The notes: a model not told the origin generated them from the letters alone. A stretch of 64,000 bases of DNA from Pisolithus tinctorius (GCA_024663395.1 JANFAH010000010.1:1116001-1180000); one strand, 5' to 3'; positions 42,955 through 55,150 are shown, numbered from the stretch's first letter. Numbers and translations: made by a program.

Positions 42955-44437
42955 TGATTTACCTCAGCTTCATACTCTAGTGGACTCCAGCTCCACTCAT
43001 TGTTTTATAGATAATTAATTTGTTAATCAGCACTCATTTACCCTGTACTTGGTCTCCCCAATCTGACTCCAGCTCTTCAATGGAAAGTCCATGTTTACCA
43101 TAACTCAAGCAGTAGATGTCAATATCTGCTTCACGTCTGGCAATGTTACACCAGTAACCCTGTATCTTGCCCCATTGGATTCTGAGTGTAAAGTAGTTTT
43201 TGGGCATAACTGGCTCACCCAATACAATCCATTGATTGACTGGGTATTGAGCAGTATTACTTTCCAGACTCATACACAAGGAATGCCAACCCTGTCAACA
43301 CCCCCTGTAAGCCCAGTCTCCACCAGCCTTCCTGACCCTGGTCCTAGTGACCAACCCAGCCCTGCACCATCTGTACCAGTCTCCAACCCCCCAGATCACA
43401 CTCCCCTGAAGGCCCCTCATATCTCCCTAATCAATGCAGCCACCTTTGTGTGTGCCTTTAAACTTGAAGGGTCTGTCCAATTCCAGCTTCAGGTCTGCCC
43501 CTTGGACTCAGCTCAAGCCTGATTGGCCTCAGCTTCCCCTCCTCTGGCCTTACCCAATGTGCTGGAAGAGTATCACAATTTTGCTGATGTCTTCAGCAAA
43601 GCCAAGGCCTCAGCACTCCCACCTCACTGGGAGTATGACCTGAAAATAGAGCTTGAAGAAGGAACAACCCTGCTTCTTGGCACCATCTACTCACTGTCCC
43701 TGGTCAAGCTACAAGCTCTCCAGACTTTCATTGATGAAAATCTTACTACCAGATTCATTTGCCCAACCTCTTCCCCCTATGCTGCACCAGTCCTCTTCAT
43801 CAAGAAGAAGGACAGCTCCCTCTGGCTTTGTGTAGACTTCCATGGCTAAAGAAAATCACCAAGAAAGACTGCTACCCACTCCTGCTCATCTCCAACCTCT
43901 TGGACTCACCCAGCCAAGCCATGATCTATACCAAGATCAATCTGGGGCATGCCTACCATCTCATCTGGATTGCCCTGGGTGATGAATGGGAGACTGCATT
44001 TCAGACTTGGTATGGTTCTTATGAGTGGTTAGTAATGCCTTTTGGCCTCACCAATGCCCTGGCTGCCTTCCAATGCTTCATCAACATGATCTTCACAGAT
44101 ATGTCGGATGTATGCATGGTCATCTACTTAGATGACATCTTGATCTACTCCAGAGATAAGGAGTCCCATGAGCAGCATGTCCAAGAAGTACTCCACTGGC
44201 TTCAGCTTATGGCCTTTATGCAAAGCCAGAAAAATGTGAGTTCCACTCAGACTCAGTTGAGTACCTCAGCTTCCACCTCTCCCCTGCTGGCCTCATGATG
44301 TTGAAGGAAAAAGTCCAAACCATTTGTGACTGGCCCAAGCCTCACAAGGTTAAGGACATCCAGTCTTTCCTCAGCTTCATGAACATTTATTGCCAGTTTA
44401 TCTTCAACTACTCAGACATTGTCATACCACTGACCTG
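42955..44437 (+). pseudogene. pol: Pol fragment of element D: protease and RT
   Basis: Protease site TLVDSSSTHCFIDN near 42970, stops near 43015 and 43065, VFGHNWLTQYN near 43200, and RT motifs LFIKKKDSSLWLCVDF. There is a frameshift near 43845, then KINLGHAYHL, FGLTNALAAFQ and YLDDILIYSRDK (about 44125). A further frameshift falls near 44220. Reading ends after DIVIPLTW at 44437; RNase H and integrase are absent. Confidence 0.85.
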
Positions 44438-46318
44438 GTGTCACACACTAAAGATGTTGTGGACATGGTTACAGCTGACTCTGCCTAACTTGTCAATGAG
44501 TTGCACACAATGCCCATGCCATGCAGATGAAGACTAAAGGCCTCATGCATAGAAAGACTGCTGGATGTGAGCAGTGATCCTTCACACAAGAACAAGTCAT
44601 CAGTGCTAAAGAGAAAAGAGGAAGCAAGTTAAGTGCACATTAAAAGGTCTTTAGTGCCTGTGTATGGCATTCCAGTTTTCATTGTATCTCTGCCATTTAC
44701 AAAGATATTGACTCCATTCTCACACTCACTTAAAGTGCTCAGCCACGCAATCCTGCCTTCCAAACTTGGAGAGGACCCTCACACCCTATGCATTTCTACA
44801 GCACTCCATCCTTCAGATGCTCATTTCACTAAGTCCATCAATAATGGCCACCTCTTCATCAATCATCTCACTTGTCTCATTTGCCAGAGACAGTGGCTAC
44901 ATATATCTGCCAGGTGTTCCCACCAGCTTCTGTCCTGAAGCCCCCTGGTTCATCCCATCATTGTCAGCCTTGTCCCATCCCATGCAGCTTGGTTGGTGTG
45001 TTCTCCTCATCAGTATGACTTCCAGAAGGACATTCTTTGGTTGCCTCATGTCTGTCACTTGGTTAGAAAGGTCTTATGTGGTTGTTTCAGTCTCCCCAGT
45101 TGATGAAGCATATGGATCATTCCTCCCTGCTCCCTGCACTGTCTTTATTCCAATCTCATCCATCATTCTCCCCACATTGCAACAGCTGCCACATAATCTA
45201 CTGTTCTCCAGCCTCCCTGATTGCATTCATGACAAGTATGACATGCATCTTGCCTTCTTACTGCAAGATCCAGCAGAAGACATCCCCCCTTCTCCTCCTC
45301 CTCCATCAGAGCCCCATTCATGAAGCTTTTGTTGACTTTGCTGAGAGGATGAAAGGATGGGAGACATGATCACTTACTGCTCCCATTGCCCCACAGACCC
45401 CCAATGCCCTAGCCCCTTTGATGCCTGACTCATGCCCTTCAATTCTGGAATTAATACTTCCCTATCTGGAAACACTGTCCATCTGTCATGCCATCTTTGG
45501 ATCTAGTGATGTCTCCACCAAGATCTGACTTGCATTGCCACCCCCTAATGTGAAATCAGTGTGCTTACTCAGTTTCTGACTCCATTTGACTCATTTTGTG
45601 ATATTTTGACTATCCTTGACTCATTCATTGCCAATACTTACCAATCTTCTTTGCTTGCTTACTTTTCATTTCTTGCTTACTCATCATGATTACTCAATCC
45701 TTACTCATTACTTACCAGGTGTTTGTGCCTTGTTTGTCACAAGCTGCACTCCCCCCACAGTATATAAACCCCTATGTACTTAGCTACAACCCCCAAGTGA
45801 AGAAGCAATCCAGAAGCATTCAGTCAGTCAGTTCAGCTCTCTCAGTGCATACCTTGTTGTTGACAGTTGAGGCTCATTTGGAAGAGTCTATCTGTCACCA
45901 TTCATCATACTTGGTAGTTGAGGCTCCACAAAGGGGTCTATCTGCCTCCATTCTTTATCTGAAGCTTTATCCCCACTTAGTCAGCAGTCTTGCTTAGTCA
46001 TCCTCCCACTCCTGTGTAACTCATCATCGACTTCCACCAGGAGCACATTTTTATCAAAGTCCATTACTCCAAAGTACTTTTGGCTGAACACCTTTGCTCT
46101 GTTCAGCATCTCCCATCCAGTCATCACTTGCTTGTCTACTCCTGCATAACTCATCATTGACTTGCACCAGGAGCACTCTACTTGAAGTCCCCCCCCCACA
46201 TCAGGTTTTTCTGCCCTCCAGGTTCCACAGAGGCAAACCACCACTTGCTTCTATTTGTCTTTTGTGTTGGATTTGGTTGGTTTTCACCACCTTTCCTCAC
46301 TTTGACTCACACTGGGTG
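44438..46318 (+). mobile_element. Repeat R, copy 2
   Basis: The same order as 20590-18750 reversed: TGTCACACACTAAAG start, ACAAGAACAAGTCATCAGTGC, GGCATTCCAGTTTTCA, the conserved protein, CCACAGACCCCCAA, TATATAAA near 45760, and TTTGTGTTGG(A/T)TTTGGTTGG near the end. It lies exactly between truncated gypsy D and a truncated reverse transcriptase gene, so its insertion or associated deletions shaped both. Confidence 0.6.
44766..45323 (+). CDS. Unknown protein of repeat R, copy 2
   Basis: Related to the product of 19717-20304 from about MATSSSIISLVSFARDSGY through LERSYVVVSVSPVDEAYGSFLPAPC to an acidic/proline-rich end. The N-terminal 25 residues are not shared in the same frame. No known domain recognised. 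A conserved frame in two copies argues it was coding. Confidence 0.5.
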   Translation: MERTLTPYAFLQHSILQMLISLSPSIMATSSSIISLVSFARDSGYIYLPGVPTSFCPEAPWFIPSLSALSHPMQLGWCVLLISMTSRRTFFGCLMSVTWLERSYVVVSVSPVDEAYGSFLPAPCTVFIPISSIILPTLQQLPHNLLFSSLPDCIHDKYDMHLAFLLQDPAEDIPPSPPPPSEPHS

Positions 46319-47900
46319 TAGCTTCCAGGCCCTCCATCTCTCTCTGATGGTGATCACCAGACTGATGCTGGAGCTGGCATCTCAAAAGGCTCATAGATTG
46401 ATGGCAGTGTGATGGATGGGGATGGGGATGGGGGGTGATGTTTGTAGGGCTGTTCACCACCAGAGTAGTTCTCATTGAAGGCTGCATGGTTGCATGTGGG
46501 GCATGAAAGGTTTGTCACCAAAAAAGGTTAACATGGCTTGTAATGATGTTAGATAAGCATTCCCTCCTGGTATCACTAGTGCTGTGTGCAAGTGTCAACC
46601 ATGTAGCTTCTGTACTTCCTCTAGATCATGTGTTTTCTTATGAGACCATTCATCTAAGGACACCATGTATTTATCCTTTTTGTTGTCTGTGAGCCCTACA
46701 GTTTTGTCTTCTAGGCCCCAGACAAAACCCATGAAAATTGGGGCATGGGAAAAGGGCATGTCCTTAGAGAGCTCCCAAGGGATGCCAAGTTGGTTGGCAA
46801 GGCTGTCAATGTGTTTGAATGAGTACACATGCAGACTACTGGGTGGTGTGTCATCATTGGCCTCCTCAAAGGGTTGTAGTGGGAAGCTGCATTCCTCTGC
46901 AAGCTCTTTGTGGCTTCCATCAGCTAGCTGCATGCCATGTACCAGAGTTGTCTGCCATCTGTTCTTGCACCCCCATTTTGAGCAACTAGCATGGCTGTTT
47001 GTTTCCTGCTGGTGTTGTATTTGTTTACCCTAGATTTGAGAAGTCTTATGAATAGGTGGTCATTGACCCATGCAATGACTGGGCTGATCCTGGCAGCTGT
47101 CATGATATCTAAGCCTGCATCTCTGACTCTGCTGTAAACACCTGCTGAGGGTCCATATCCAAAGCACAACACTGTCTACTGTGAAAGTTGGTGGGTGACT
47201 TTTGAGGTGCACTAGTAATCCTGGCCACTGTGAGGGGTGTATGGGGATCATTCTGTATGCTTCAGCTATGTCTCAAGTTGCTCCCTGGCAGCCTGGGGGG
47301 AGTGATGCAACTAGAGCACACCTTGTATGAAAAGTTCCCCAGGTGCAGGGGAACAGGGAGGAGTCAACCTGTGAGTTGATTGAGGCAGTGGCTCCATGTT
47401 TAGTTACAATGGGGTAAGATAAATTCTGTATTAGGTGAAACTTCCCCAGCTTTCCACATTTTCATATGATACTCAAGGGGGAGGACTGGAAAGGGCCTAT
47501 ATACTGTTCAAGTAACTGGGGGGGAAAGGGCCCCAGGTAGCATCCCTTGGCAAACTCCTTGTCAATTATCTCTCAGAAAGCAGGGCAGTATTTGTCTATG
47601 GATGGGTTGTTGGGGAGGGTGAATGTGCAGGATATGTTTGGTACATGGATGTGGAAGCCATAGACTAGTTGGTGTATTAGCAATGGGTATTTGGAGGATA
47701 GGTTGTAGCAAGTCAGTAGAGTTTTCCAGGCTTGGGGATGGTATGGGGTGCAGGTGCTTCCATGCTGTCATTTTTAAAGCAGGTTGGCAGTGTGGACAGT
47801 CTTGTGCACTATGCTTGGTGTTGCCACACCCCAAGCATTCATGACAGTGTAGTTTGCTGGTGCATCCTTTGGGATGTTGGAAATCCCAGCATAGGGTCCA
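46319..47900 (-). pseudogene. Non-gypsy reverse transcriptase, DIRS-like (tentative)
   Basis: In minus-strand order: a zinc knuckle CLGCGNTKHSAQDC (near 47830), GCYLGPFPPSYLNSI, and FPCTWGTFHTK. The RT palm follows: DIAEAYRMIPIHPSQWPGLL (near 47260), CFGYGPSAGVYSRV and WVNDHLFIRL (near 47060). Then come GIPWELSKDMPFSHAPIFMGFVWGLEDKTVGL, EVQKLHG and a trailing SDASSS RNase H-like motif (about 46370). The order and wording match a widespread Agaricomycete RT I associate with DIRS/tyrosine-recombinase elements. No recombinase is present here. The catalytic box is VND where VDD is expected. Several stops and frameshifts; truncated by repeat R at 46318. Confidence 0.6.
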
Positions 47901-48743
47901 TCCACTCTTGTTGATGAGGTGTCCCTGCTGGTCCCAGGTTCAGTACACCATGGTCACCTTGTCCCAACACATGGGTTCATTGCAAAAGGACCAGTCCTTG
48001 TGCTGTCTGAGGCACTTTGGGCAGACAATGTGGTTCTTGGTGCGAAAGTTGTGGCAAGGTCTTGTGTCCCTGCTTGGAGTTTGTCTGGGGGATCTGGATC
48101 GTCTTCATGGGGAGCACAATCTTGGGCATCACAATTGTGACCTCTGATAGTGCAGCCTGGGTCTCTGGCCTTGGTTGTACCTGGGGGATGGGGAGTGGGA
48201 GAATCTTCATTTCTGGAAGCAGGTTGGTTGTCTGCCTCTTTCAACATGCTCAGCCCAGGAGTAGCAGTTTCTCTGGAGCTTTAGTAGCAATTGGGAAGCA
48301 GTGGCAAGACATGTGTGTTGTGCTGTGTAGCAGCATGGTGTATGGGGGGGTTGTGTAGCAGTGGGCCTGAGGGTAGCAGCAGCAGTGTCATCATTAGCAA
48401 TGTGGGGGGGGACATTGGCCATGAGGCAGCAGCAGTGTTGTTGTGTCCAGAGTTGAGTGTATGCCAAGAGGGGGGGGAGTGGGTGGTGGGGAAGGAGAAC
48501 TCATCAGTAATTGCTCATATGGGGAGTCTGGGGTGGATACTGACCTGATCCAGTCCCAACTGGATGTTTTTGGTGTTTAGATTGTGGCTGATGTCTGCAA
48601 GGAGGTCCTCATTTATGATTCCAATGTTGTAGGCCTGGTTCCATGCTGCTTTGTCATGCCAGTCCTGCCTGACTTTTGAAGCACAGTGCAGGAGAGTGTG
48701 TTCCCCTTGATCACCTTGGTCTCAAAGCCAGTGGTTGTCAATC
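47901..48743 (-). other. Linker region of the DIRS-like element
   Basis: Between the gag-like domain and the zinc knuckle: low-complexity, G-rich on the + strand, with frames broken by stops. A minus-strand frame (47954-48247) with several Cys/His pairs may be a relic of the nucleocapsid part. No firm call. Confidence 0.3.
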
Positions 48744-49578
48744 CTATGGAAGAACCAGTTGATTTCCCCACCCAGTGTTCTCAATGCACATTAGGAAATG
48801 ATTCTTGGCATACATGTAGTTGGCAAAGGTGAGGTTGTGGTCCAGTCTGGCATTTTTGGACACAGTGAGGGAGTTTGCTGTGCACAGGGTGACATTTCCT
48901 TCGCCAACCTGGGTGATTGCTAGGGTGACATTCTCTTTGAGGCATCTGACCATTTGCACTGCTTCTTGTAGTCCTTCCCTGGTGAAGTACCACATGTGGA
49001 CAAATTTGAATGCTTCTATCTTTTTGATAGCATACTCTGCCAGCCAGGTCAGGAGGTTGGAGGATATAGTGGCATCAGGGTTGAAGGTGGGTGGGGTTGG
49101 GTCAGTTGTTTGTTGGGGAGGATGTTTGTTTCTGGCTGCTGGGGGCTGGACTGGGGGTCAGGGAGGGTCTGTGGGTGGGGGTGCAGGCCTGTCTTCCTGT
49201 CATGGCTGTTCATCCTGTTGGGCCTGGTCCTGGGCATTATCCTGCTCCCAGCATTGTTCTAGTGCTTCGATGGCTTCCTCTCTAGTCATGTTCCCACCAG
49301 CCATCACAAGTTCTACTATGCCTTGGAGGGCTGGAAGGGTGAAGTTTGGCCAGTCTAGTCTCTGGGGTTGGTTTTCATCCATGCTTGCAGCTCTGGGTGT
49401 GGCTGGTCTGGGTGTGCAAAGTGGTGATTCTGATCAATGGAGTGGGGATAGACAATGAGGTTGACAGTGAGCTGGAAAGGAGTGACTTCAGTTGGTGAAA
49501 AATGAGTGAAGTGGGGCCCACACTGTGGGCTGGATGCTGACAACAGTGGAGGGAAGGAAAAACAAAGCACATCACAGC
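48744..49578 (-). pseudogene. Gag-like protein of the DIRS-like element
   Basis: MDENQPQRLDWPNFTLPALQ (start 49382), or the open frame upstream of it, leads through EAIEALEQCWEQDNAQ to IEAFKFVHMWYFTREGLQEA, then ANYMYAKNHFLMCIENTGW. The WYFTxEG...A and YAKNxFL patterns recur in proteins I know as ORF1/gag of Agaricomycete retroelements. The upstream end is cut at 49578 by gypsy C. Confidence 0.5.
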
Positions 49579-50104
49579 TGTCAAGTTCATGGTTGTCCAG
49601 GTTGAGGCTGGACCAGAGACCAAAGTGGGCATGAGGCCAAGGGGCTGGGATTGAGAGGAGAGATGAAGGTACAGATGGGTGGACTGATTGGACTTAGCAA
49701 CTGAGGTTACAGCACTATTCCCTTGCATGGGTCTCAGTCCAAGTCTGAGGCCAAGGTGGGGTTAACAGGATAAACTTAGTTGATTTCAGACTGAAGAGTA
49801 CAGGCCAAGTATCTATGAGTTTATATACTAGAGACAACTACAGTATGGAGACTGGTAATGCCAGTCTCACAAAGATTGCTAAGACAATTGGTAAGACAAG
49901 GATTAGTAATGTATGACTAATGTGACAGAGACTGGGACAGGGTGGACCAGGGACAGGACTGGGCAGGGTTCAACCAAAGTGACAGGCAGTGCAAAGCAGA
50001 GTATACTGTGCTAGACCATCTGGGGTTAAGGGATTGGTGAGGCTGAAGCTGGACTGAATGAATGTGAGACTGAGTCTGGCTGGGGTCAAGACACAGCTAT
50101 GACA
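49579..50104 (-). repeat. 3' LTR of element C
   Basis: 526 bp with TATATAAAC (near 49830, minus sense) and the AGTCTGAAAT start motif. The polypurine tract abuts it at about 50105-50118. Confidence 0.9.
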
Positions 50105-50240
50105 GTATCCCCCTCTTAGGGGTCAAACCCATGAGACCCCTGTGAGAGTGGTAGGCTGAGTCTGAAACTTTGGCTGAGTTTGAAAAGTTGATACTTGTGG
50201 CCCACTAAGCCCTTTGCATCTTTTAATCACATCTTCTTCA

Positions 50241-51334
50241 TCATGTCCAACTCAAGACCAATTGCCACTGCTGACAACAACAATGAAGGCTGAGTTGTTG
50301 TTGATTGGGCCCAAGTTCCTGATGATGACATCAGGTATGACACTGATGATGAAGAGGAGGTGATGAGGGTGAAGGCAAAGGAGAGAAAAAGATGAAAGGT
50401 GGCTGAGCAAGCCTGGTGAGAAGAGCAGGCACAGCTGGAGGCCAAGCAAGTGGAGAGGGAGTGAGTTGAGGCCAAGAAGGCTGAAAGGGAGAGGGCCAAG
50501 GCTGAGAGAGCAGAGAGGGAGGTTGAGGAGAGGAAGGCATGTGAAGAGGAGGAAAGATGGGAGGCCAAGCACAAGTGCAAGGCTGAGACTGGCAAGGGTG
50601 ATGAGGCTGGCACTGGGGGTGCTAGTGGTGAGGCTGGGGGTGAAGTGAAGAGGGTGGTAATGGACCCCAGGTGAGTATTTTTACCTTGTGCATCCTCCTC
50701 TTAACCTTCTTTCCTTTGTTATAGTTGCACTCACTGTGCCTGGGCCAAGGTCATCTGCGAATTCCTCATAGACAGCAACAAGAAATGGGTTGCCTGCATG
50801 CAATGTAACCTTTCGAAGGGCAATTGCCAGTGGCCCAGGGATGGGAAAGGCACTGAGGCCAGTCCCAAGGCCATTGAAAAGGTCAACAAAGGCAAAAAGC
50901 AGAAGGTTGATGAGGATGTGCCTGAGGCTGGGCCCAGCAAGAAGAGATGGGCAAAGTCGAAGTCAGTTGAGGTGCTGGACATTGACAAGCCCATGGCTGT
51001 TGGCAGCAGGGCAAGGAAGGCCAGTGTAGTGTACTCCTCAGGCTTAGAAGAGAAGCTCAAGCAACTGATCAACACTGTGGGGATGATAGCCAACAACTTG
51101 GCAGGCCTCTTCAAACTCCAAGAGGCCACAGTTGAAAATTCAGGCCACATTGCCAATGCTCTGGAGTCATTGCTTGACAAGTCATATGGCTTTGGGGTGG
51201 TGGTGTCCCTGTCAGACTTGGGCTCATCTGAGCTTGACTCTGATGAGTTGCACAAGGAAGCTGACTGGTTGAAGAACCACAGCAAAGACAAGGAGGAGGA
51301 GGCCAAAGGGGAGCATGAAAGTATGGTTGAGTAA
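50241..51334 (+). pseudogene. Antisense Zn-cluster protein gene inside element C
   Basis: MSNSRPIATADNNNEG (50241), DWAQVPDDDIRYDTDDEEEV, then a long charged Ala/Glu/Arg-rich helix. An intron (GTGAGTATTTTTACC to TTATAG, about 50671-50724) is followed by the Cys cluster CTHCAWAKVICEF...VACMQCNLSKGNCQWP. Basic linkers lead to a conserved C-terminal region (GLEEKLKQLINTVGMIANNL, NALESLLDKSYGFG, SSELDSDELHKEADWL). I know this family as multicopy in Boletales; the Cys pattern resembles a fungal Zn2Cys6 DNA-binding domain. At least four TGA codons lie in the helix, mostly where CGA is expected. It lies wholly between pol and the 3' LTR, on the opposite strand. Confidence 0.72.
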
Positions 51335-51533
51335 TGTCTATAGTGTAACACCCTTGTTGTCTTTTCCTGCAAATGTCATGTGCCCAGTGCCTGGTGTCTG
51401 GTGTCTGGTTTTGGTCTTGTATAGTAAGTGAGAACAAACAAGAAAAAGAAAACAAAGTAAGTAAGGGATCAAAGGAACACTAGATACTGATAGGAAACAG
51501 AAACAGAAAACTGAGGCTGGTCGAAGCTGGACC

Positions 51534-54500
51534 TCACCAGTATGGGCTGGGTTTGGTGGGGTAGTGGAAATGGAACTCCTGTACAAGTTCAGAAGCATTG
51601 TCTAACTCTGTAGCCAGCACCCATGTAGTTTCTTCATCAGTCCCCTCATAGCCAGTCCACCGGACTAAGTATTGAAGCCAACACTGGTGACACCAGTCAA
51701 CCTTAGAGTCAAGGATTTCTGCTACCTCAAACTCTAGTTCACCATTGACTTCAACTGGTGGGGGTGGTGGTTGAGTCCAGTTCAGGATGGCATTAGGGAT
51801 GGCCAGTTTGAGTTGGGAAACATGGAAGACTGGATGGACTGCACACATTGAGTCTGGCAGGCACAGTGTGAACAAATGGGTACTGGCCTGAGCTATGACT
51901 GAGTATGGTCCAAGGTTCTTCTCTGAGAGCTTCTTGGAAGGCTGAGTTGACTGGAAGTATTTGGCTTTGACATATACTTGGTCACTGACCTTGAAGTCTG
52001 GAGCTGGCATGTGTTTAGCATCAGCTGGTCCTTGGTAGCACTGTTGTGCAAGGGTCATCTCCTCACATAGGTACTGGTGCAGTGAATCCAGGTCGACTGC
52101 ATAATCATGAGCCCAAGCAGAGGTAAGGTCATGCTCCAGGTACACCAAGATGTTAGGATGGTACCCTTTATTAGCAAAGAATGGTGAGACACCAGTAGTA
52201 GTGCTAGGGGCATTGTTGTAAGCAAACTCAGCCAGAGGTAGTAAGTCAGCCCAATTGTCCTGCTGGTAGTTGCAGTACACTCAGAGGTATTGTTCCAGGG
52301 TCTGGTTAGTCTGTTCAGTCTGACCATCACCTTCAGGGTGGTAGCCTGAAGTAAAATGTAGATGCATGTCTAAGGCCTTACTGAGTGACTGGAAGAAGTG
52401 CAAGATGAACTCCAAGCCTTGGTCTGAGGTTATATGGGCCGGCACTCCATGCTTAGAGAAGACATGGAGTAAGAAGAGTTTGGCGAGTTCTGGGGCTGTG
52501 ATAGTGTCATGGGTTGGGATGAATATGGCCTGCTTGGAAAGCTGGTCAACTACAATGAGGATGGCCATGAAGCCAGATGAGGCTGGGAGTTGCTTGAGGA
52601 GGCCATAAGGCCAATGGTGGGGAACCTTAGCCTGAGTGCAGGCCATGCAAGACCAGACATAATCTTTGACAAATGTCCTGAGGCCAGGCCAGGTATATTC
52701 ACACTGGATGAGCTCTAGGGTGTGGTTTTGGCCAAAATGGCCAGACAGAGGATGGTCATGCTTGAGGCACAAGACCCTAAGGCGAAGGTCATTTGAGTCC
52801 AGCATGTAGATCCTTCCATCAAGCTGAAGGAAGCCAGTGTCATCTACTGACCACTGGGGATCAGACATGTTGGACAGGTGGATTTGTGAGACTAGGTCAT
52901 CCAGCAGTGTGGTCAGGATATCATTATGAAGTTTTTCTATATCCATTAGTGCAACTGCCCATAAGACCAGGTACTTGAGGTAAGTGGCATGGAGGGAGAC
53001 TGCTAGTTGCTCCTGGGTGAAGACCAGTCTCAGGTTTTGTGGGTTTACTCAGGCATAGCTGCTATCCCCCTCTTTGGGGTAGATGTCCCATCATCTAGTT
53101 AGGGCATCGGGCTTAGCCCCAAGCTTACCAGGCCTGAATCTGATGATCATATTGAACTGAGACAGGAACTCTGACCAGCAAGCTTGGCAGTGGGTGAGTA
53201 CTTTAGAGGTAGAGAAGTACTCAAGATTCTTGTAGTTGGTAACAACATTGACCAGTGAGGCAGAGCCCTCAAGGTAATGGTGCCAGGTCCAGAATGCTTC
53301 AAAAATAGCAAGCAATTCCTTATCATGGGTATCATAATTCAGCTCTGGGGCCATCAGAGTCCAGGAATAGAAAGCGACCGGATGTATCTGGCCATTGCTG
53401 CAAGTGATAGATAGAATACTGGCGATGGCATAGTCCAAAGCATTGGTCTCAACAGTGATGGGGACCCTGGGGATGAAATGAGTTAAGACTGGTGTGGTAG
53501 TAAAGGCAGCCTTGAGGTTATTGAATGACTGGTGGCATTCCTCAGAGAAGTTCCAAGGAGCCCCCTTGTGGGTAAGCCAAGTCAGTGGTACGACAATGTC
53601 CAAATAATTAAAGACAAACCAGCAATAGAAGTTTGTGAAGCCAAGGAAAGATTGAATGTCCTTGACCTTGCAAGGCTCAGGCCAGTTGCAGACAGTCTGG
53701 ACCTTTTCCTTCAACATTGTGAGGCTGGTGGGGGAAAGGTGGAATCCAAGGTATTCGACCAAGTCCAAGTGGAACTCACATTTCTCTGGCTTTGTGTAAA
53801 GGCCATGAAGGTGAAGCCAGCAGAGTACTTCTTGGACATGCTGCTTGTGGGACTCCTTATCTCTGGAGTAGATCAAAATGTCATCTAGGTAGACAACCAC
53901 ACAGACATCCAACATATCCATGAAGATGGTATTCATGAAGCATTGGAAGGCAGCCAGGGCATTGGTGAGGCTGAAGGGCATCACTAGCCACTTGTAAGAA
54001 CCATACCAAGTCTGGAATGCAGTCTTCCATTCATTGCCTGGGGCAATCCAGACGAGATGGTAGGCATGCCAAAGATCAATTTTAGTATAGATCTTGGCTC
54101 AGCTTGGTGAATCTAAGAGGTCGGAGATGAGCAGGAGTGGGTAGCGGTCTTTCTTAGTGATTTTGTTGAGGCTGCAGAAGTCTACACAAAGCCAGAGGGA
54201 GCCATCCTTCTTGATGAAGAGGACTGGTGCAGCATACAGGGAGGAAGTTGGCCAAATGAATCTGGTGGTGAGGTTCTCATCAATGAAGGTCCAGAGAGCT
54301 TGTAGCTCAACTGGGGACAGCGAGTAGATGGTGCCAAGAGGCAGGGTTGTTCCTTCTTTGAGCTCTATTTTCAGGTCATACTCCCAGTGAGGCAGGAGTG
54401 CTGAGCCCTTGGATTTACTGAAGACATCAGCAAAATCATGGTACTCTTCCAGCACATTGGGTAAGGCTGGAGGAGGGGAAGCTGAGGCTGACTGGGCTTG

Positions 54501-55150
54501 AGCTGAGTCTGAGGGGTGGAGCTGAAGTTGGAATTGGACAGACCCTTCTAGTTTGCAGGCATGCACAAAGGCAGCTGCATTGATTAGGGAAATGAGAGGG
54601 GCCTTCAGGGGAGTGTGAGCTAGGGAGTCAGAGACCAGTACAGATGGCACAAGGCCAGGTTGGTCACTAGGGCCAGAGTCAGGAAGGCCAGTGGAGACTG
54701 GGCTTACAGGGGGTGTTGACAGGGTTGGCATTCCTTGTGCAGGAGTCTGGAATGTTAGACTGCCCAATACCCAATCAATCAATGGATTGTAGCAGGTGAG
54801 CCAGTCATGTCCAAGGACTATCTTACACTCAGAATCCAATGGGGCTAGATACAGGGTTACTGGTGTGACATTGCTGGATGCAAAGCAGATGTTGACATCT
54901 ACTGCTTGGGTTATGGTAAAGGTGGATGTTCCATCAAAGAGCCAGAGTTGGATTGGGGAGACCAAGTATGGGGTAAATGAATGTTGATTAGCAAATTGAT
55001 TATCTATAAAACAATGCATGGAACTGGAGTCCACTAAAGTATGAAGCTGAGGTAATTCTGGATTTTCTAATGTGACATAGCAGGTTAAAGAGTTCAGACT
55101 GGAAAGAGCAGATGTGTTGAGTTGGATTGTGTGGACTCCCAGGAGCTGCT
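51534..55150 (-). pseudogene. pol: Pol of element C: protease, RT, RNase H, integrase, chromodomain
   Basis: Protease LVDSSSMHCFIDN (near 55025), VLGHDWLTCYN, RT LFIKKDGSLWLCVDF and YLDDILIYSRDK (about 53880). RNase H reads VETNALDYA (about 53450), so the catalytic Asp of TDAS is Asn. Integrase zinc region HDHPLSGHFG...CMACTQ is followed directly by KQLPASSGFMAILIVVDQ. Compared with element B about 20 residues are missing, including the SMDFI segment with the first catalytic Asp. SDQGLEF and HPEGDGQTEQTNQ remain. Chromodomain YLVRWTGYEGTDEETTWVLATEL ends near 51580. Stops near 53060, 54100 and 52280. Confidence 0.9.

Larger units (their letters stand above)
41815..44437 (+). mobile_element. 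Truncated Ty3/gypsy element D, same family as element C
   Basis: Only the last 40 or so bases of the 5' LTR remain (TCTCTGGTCCAGTC...CTTGACA, ending 41856), followed by GT and the primer site ATTTCAGACTGG as in element C. Gag has lost its N-terminal part, and pol stops in RT at 44437 where repeat R begins. There is no 3' LTR. Confidence 0.8.
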
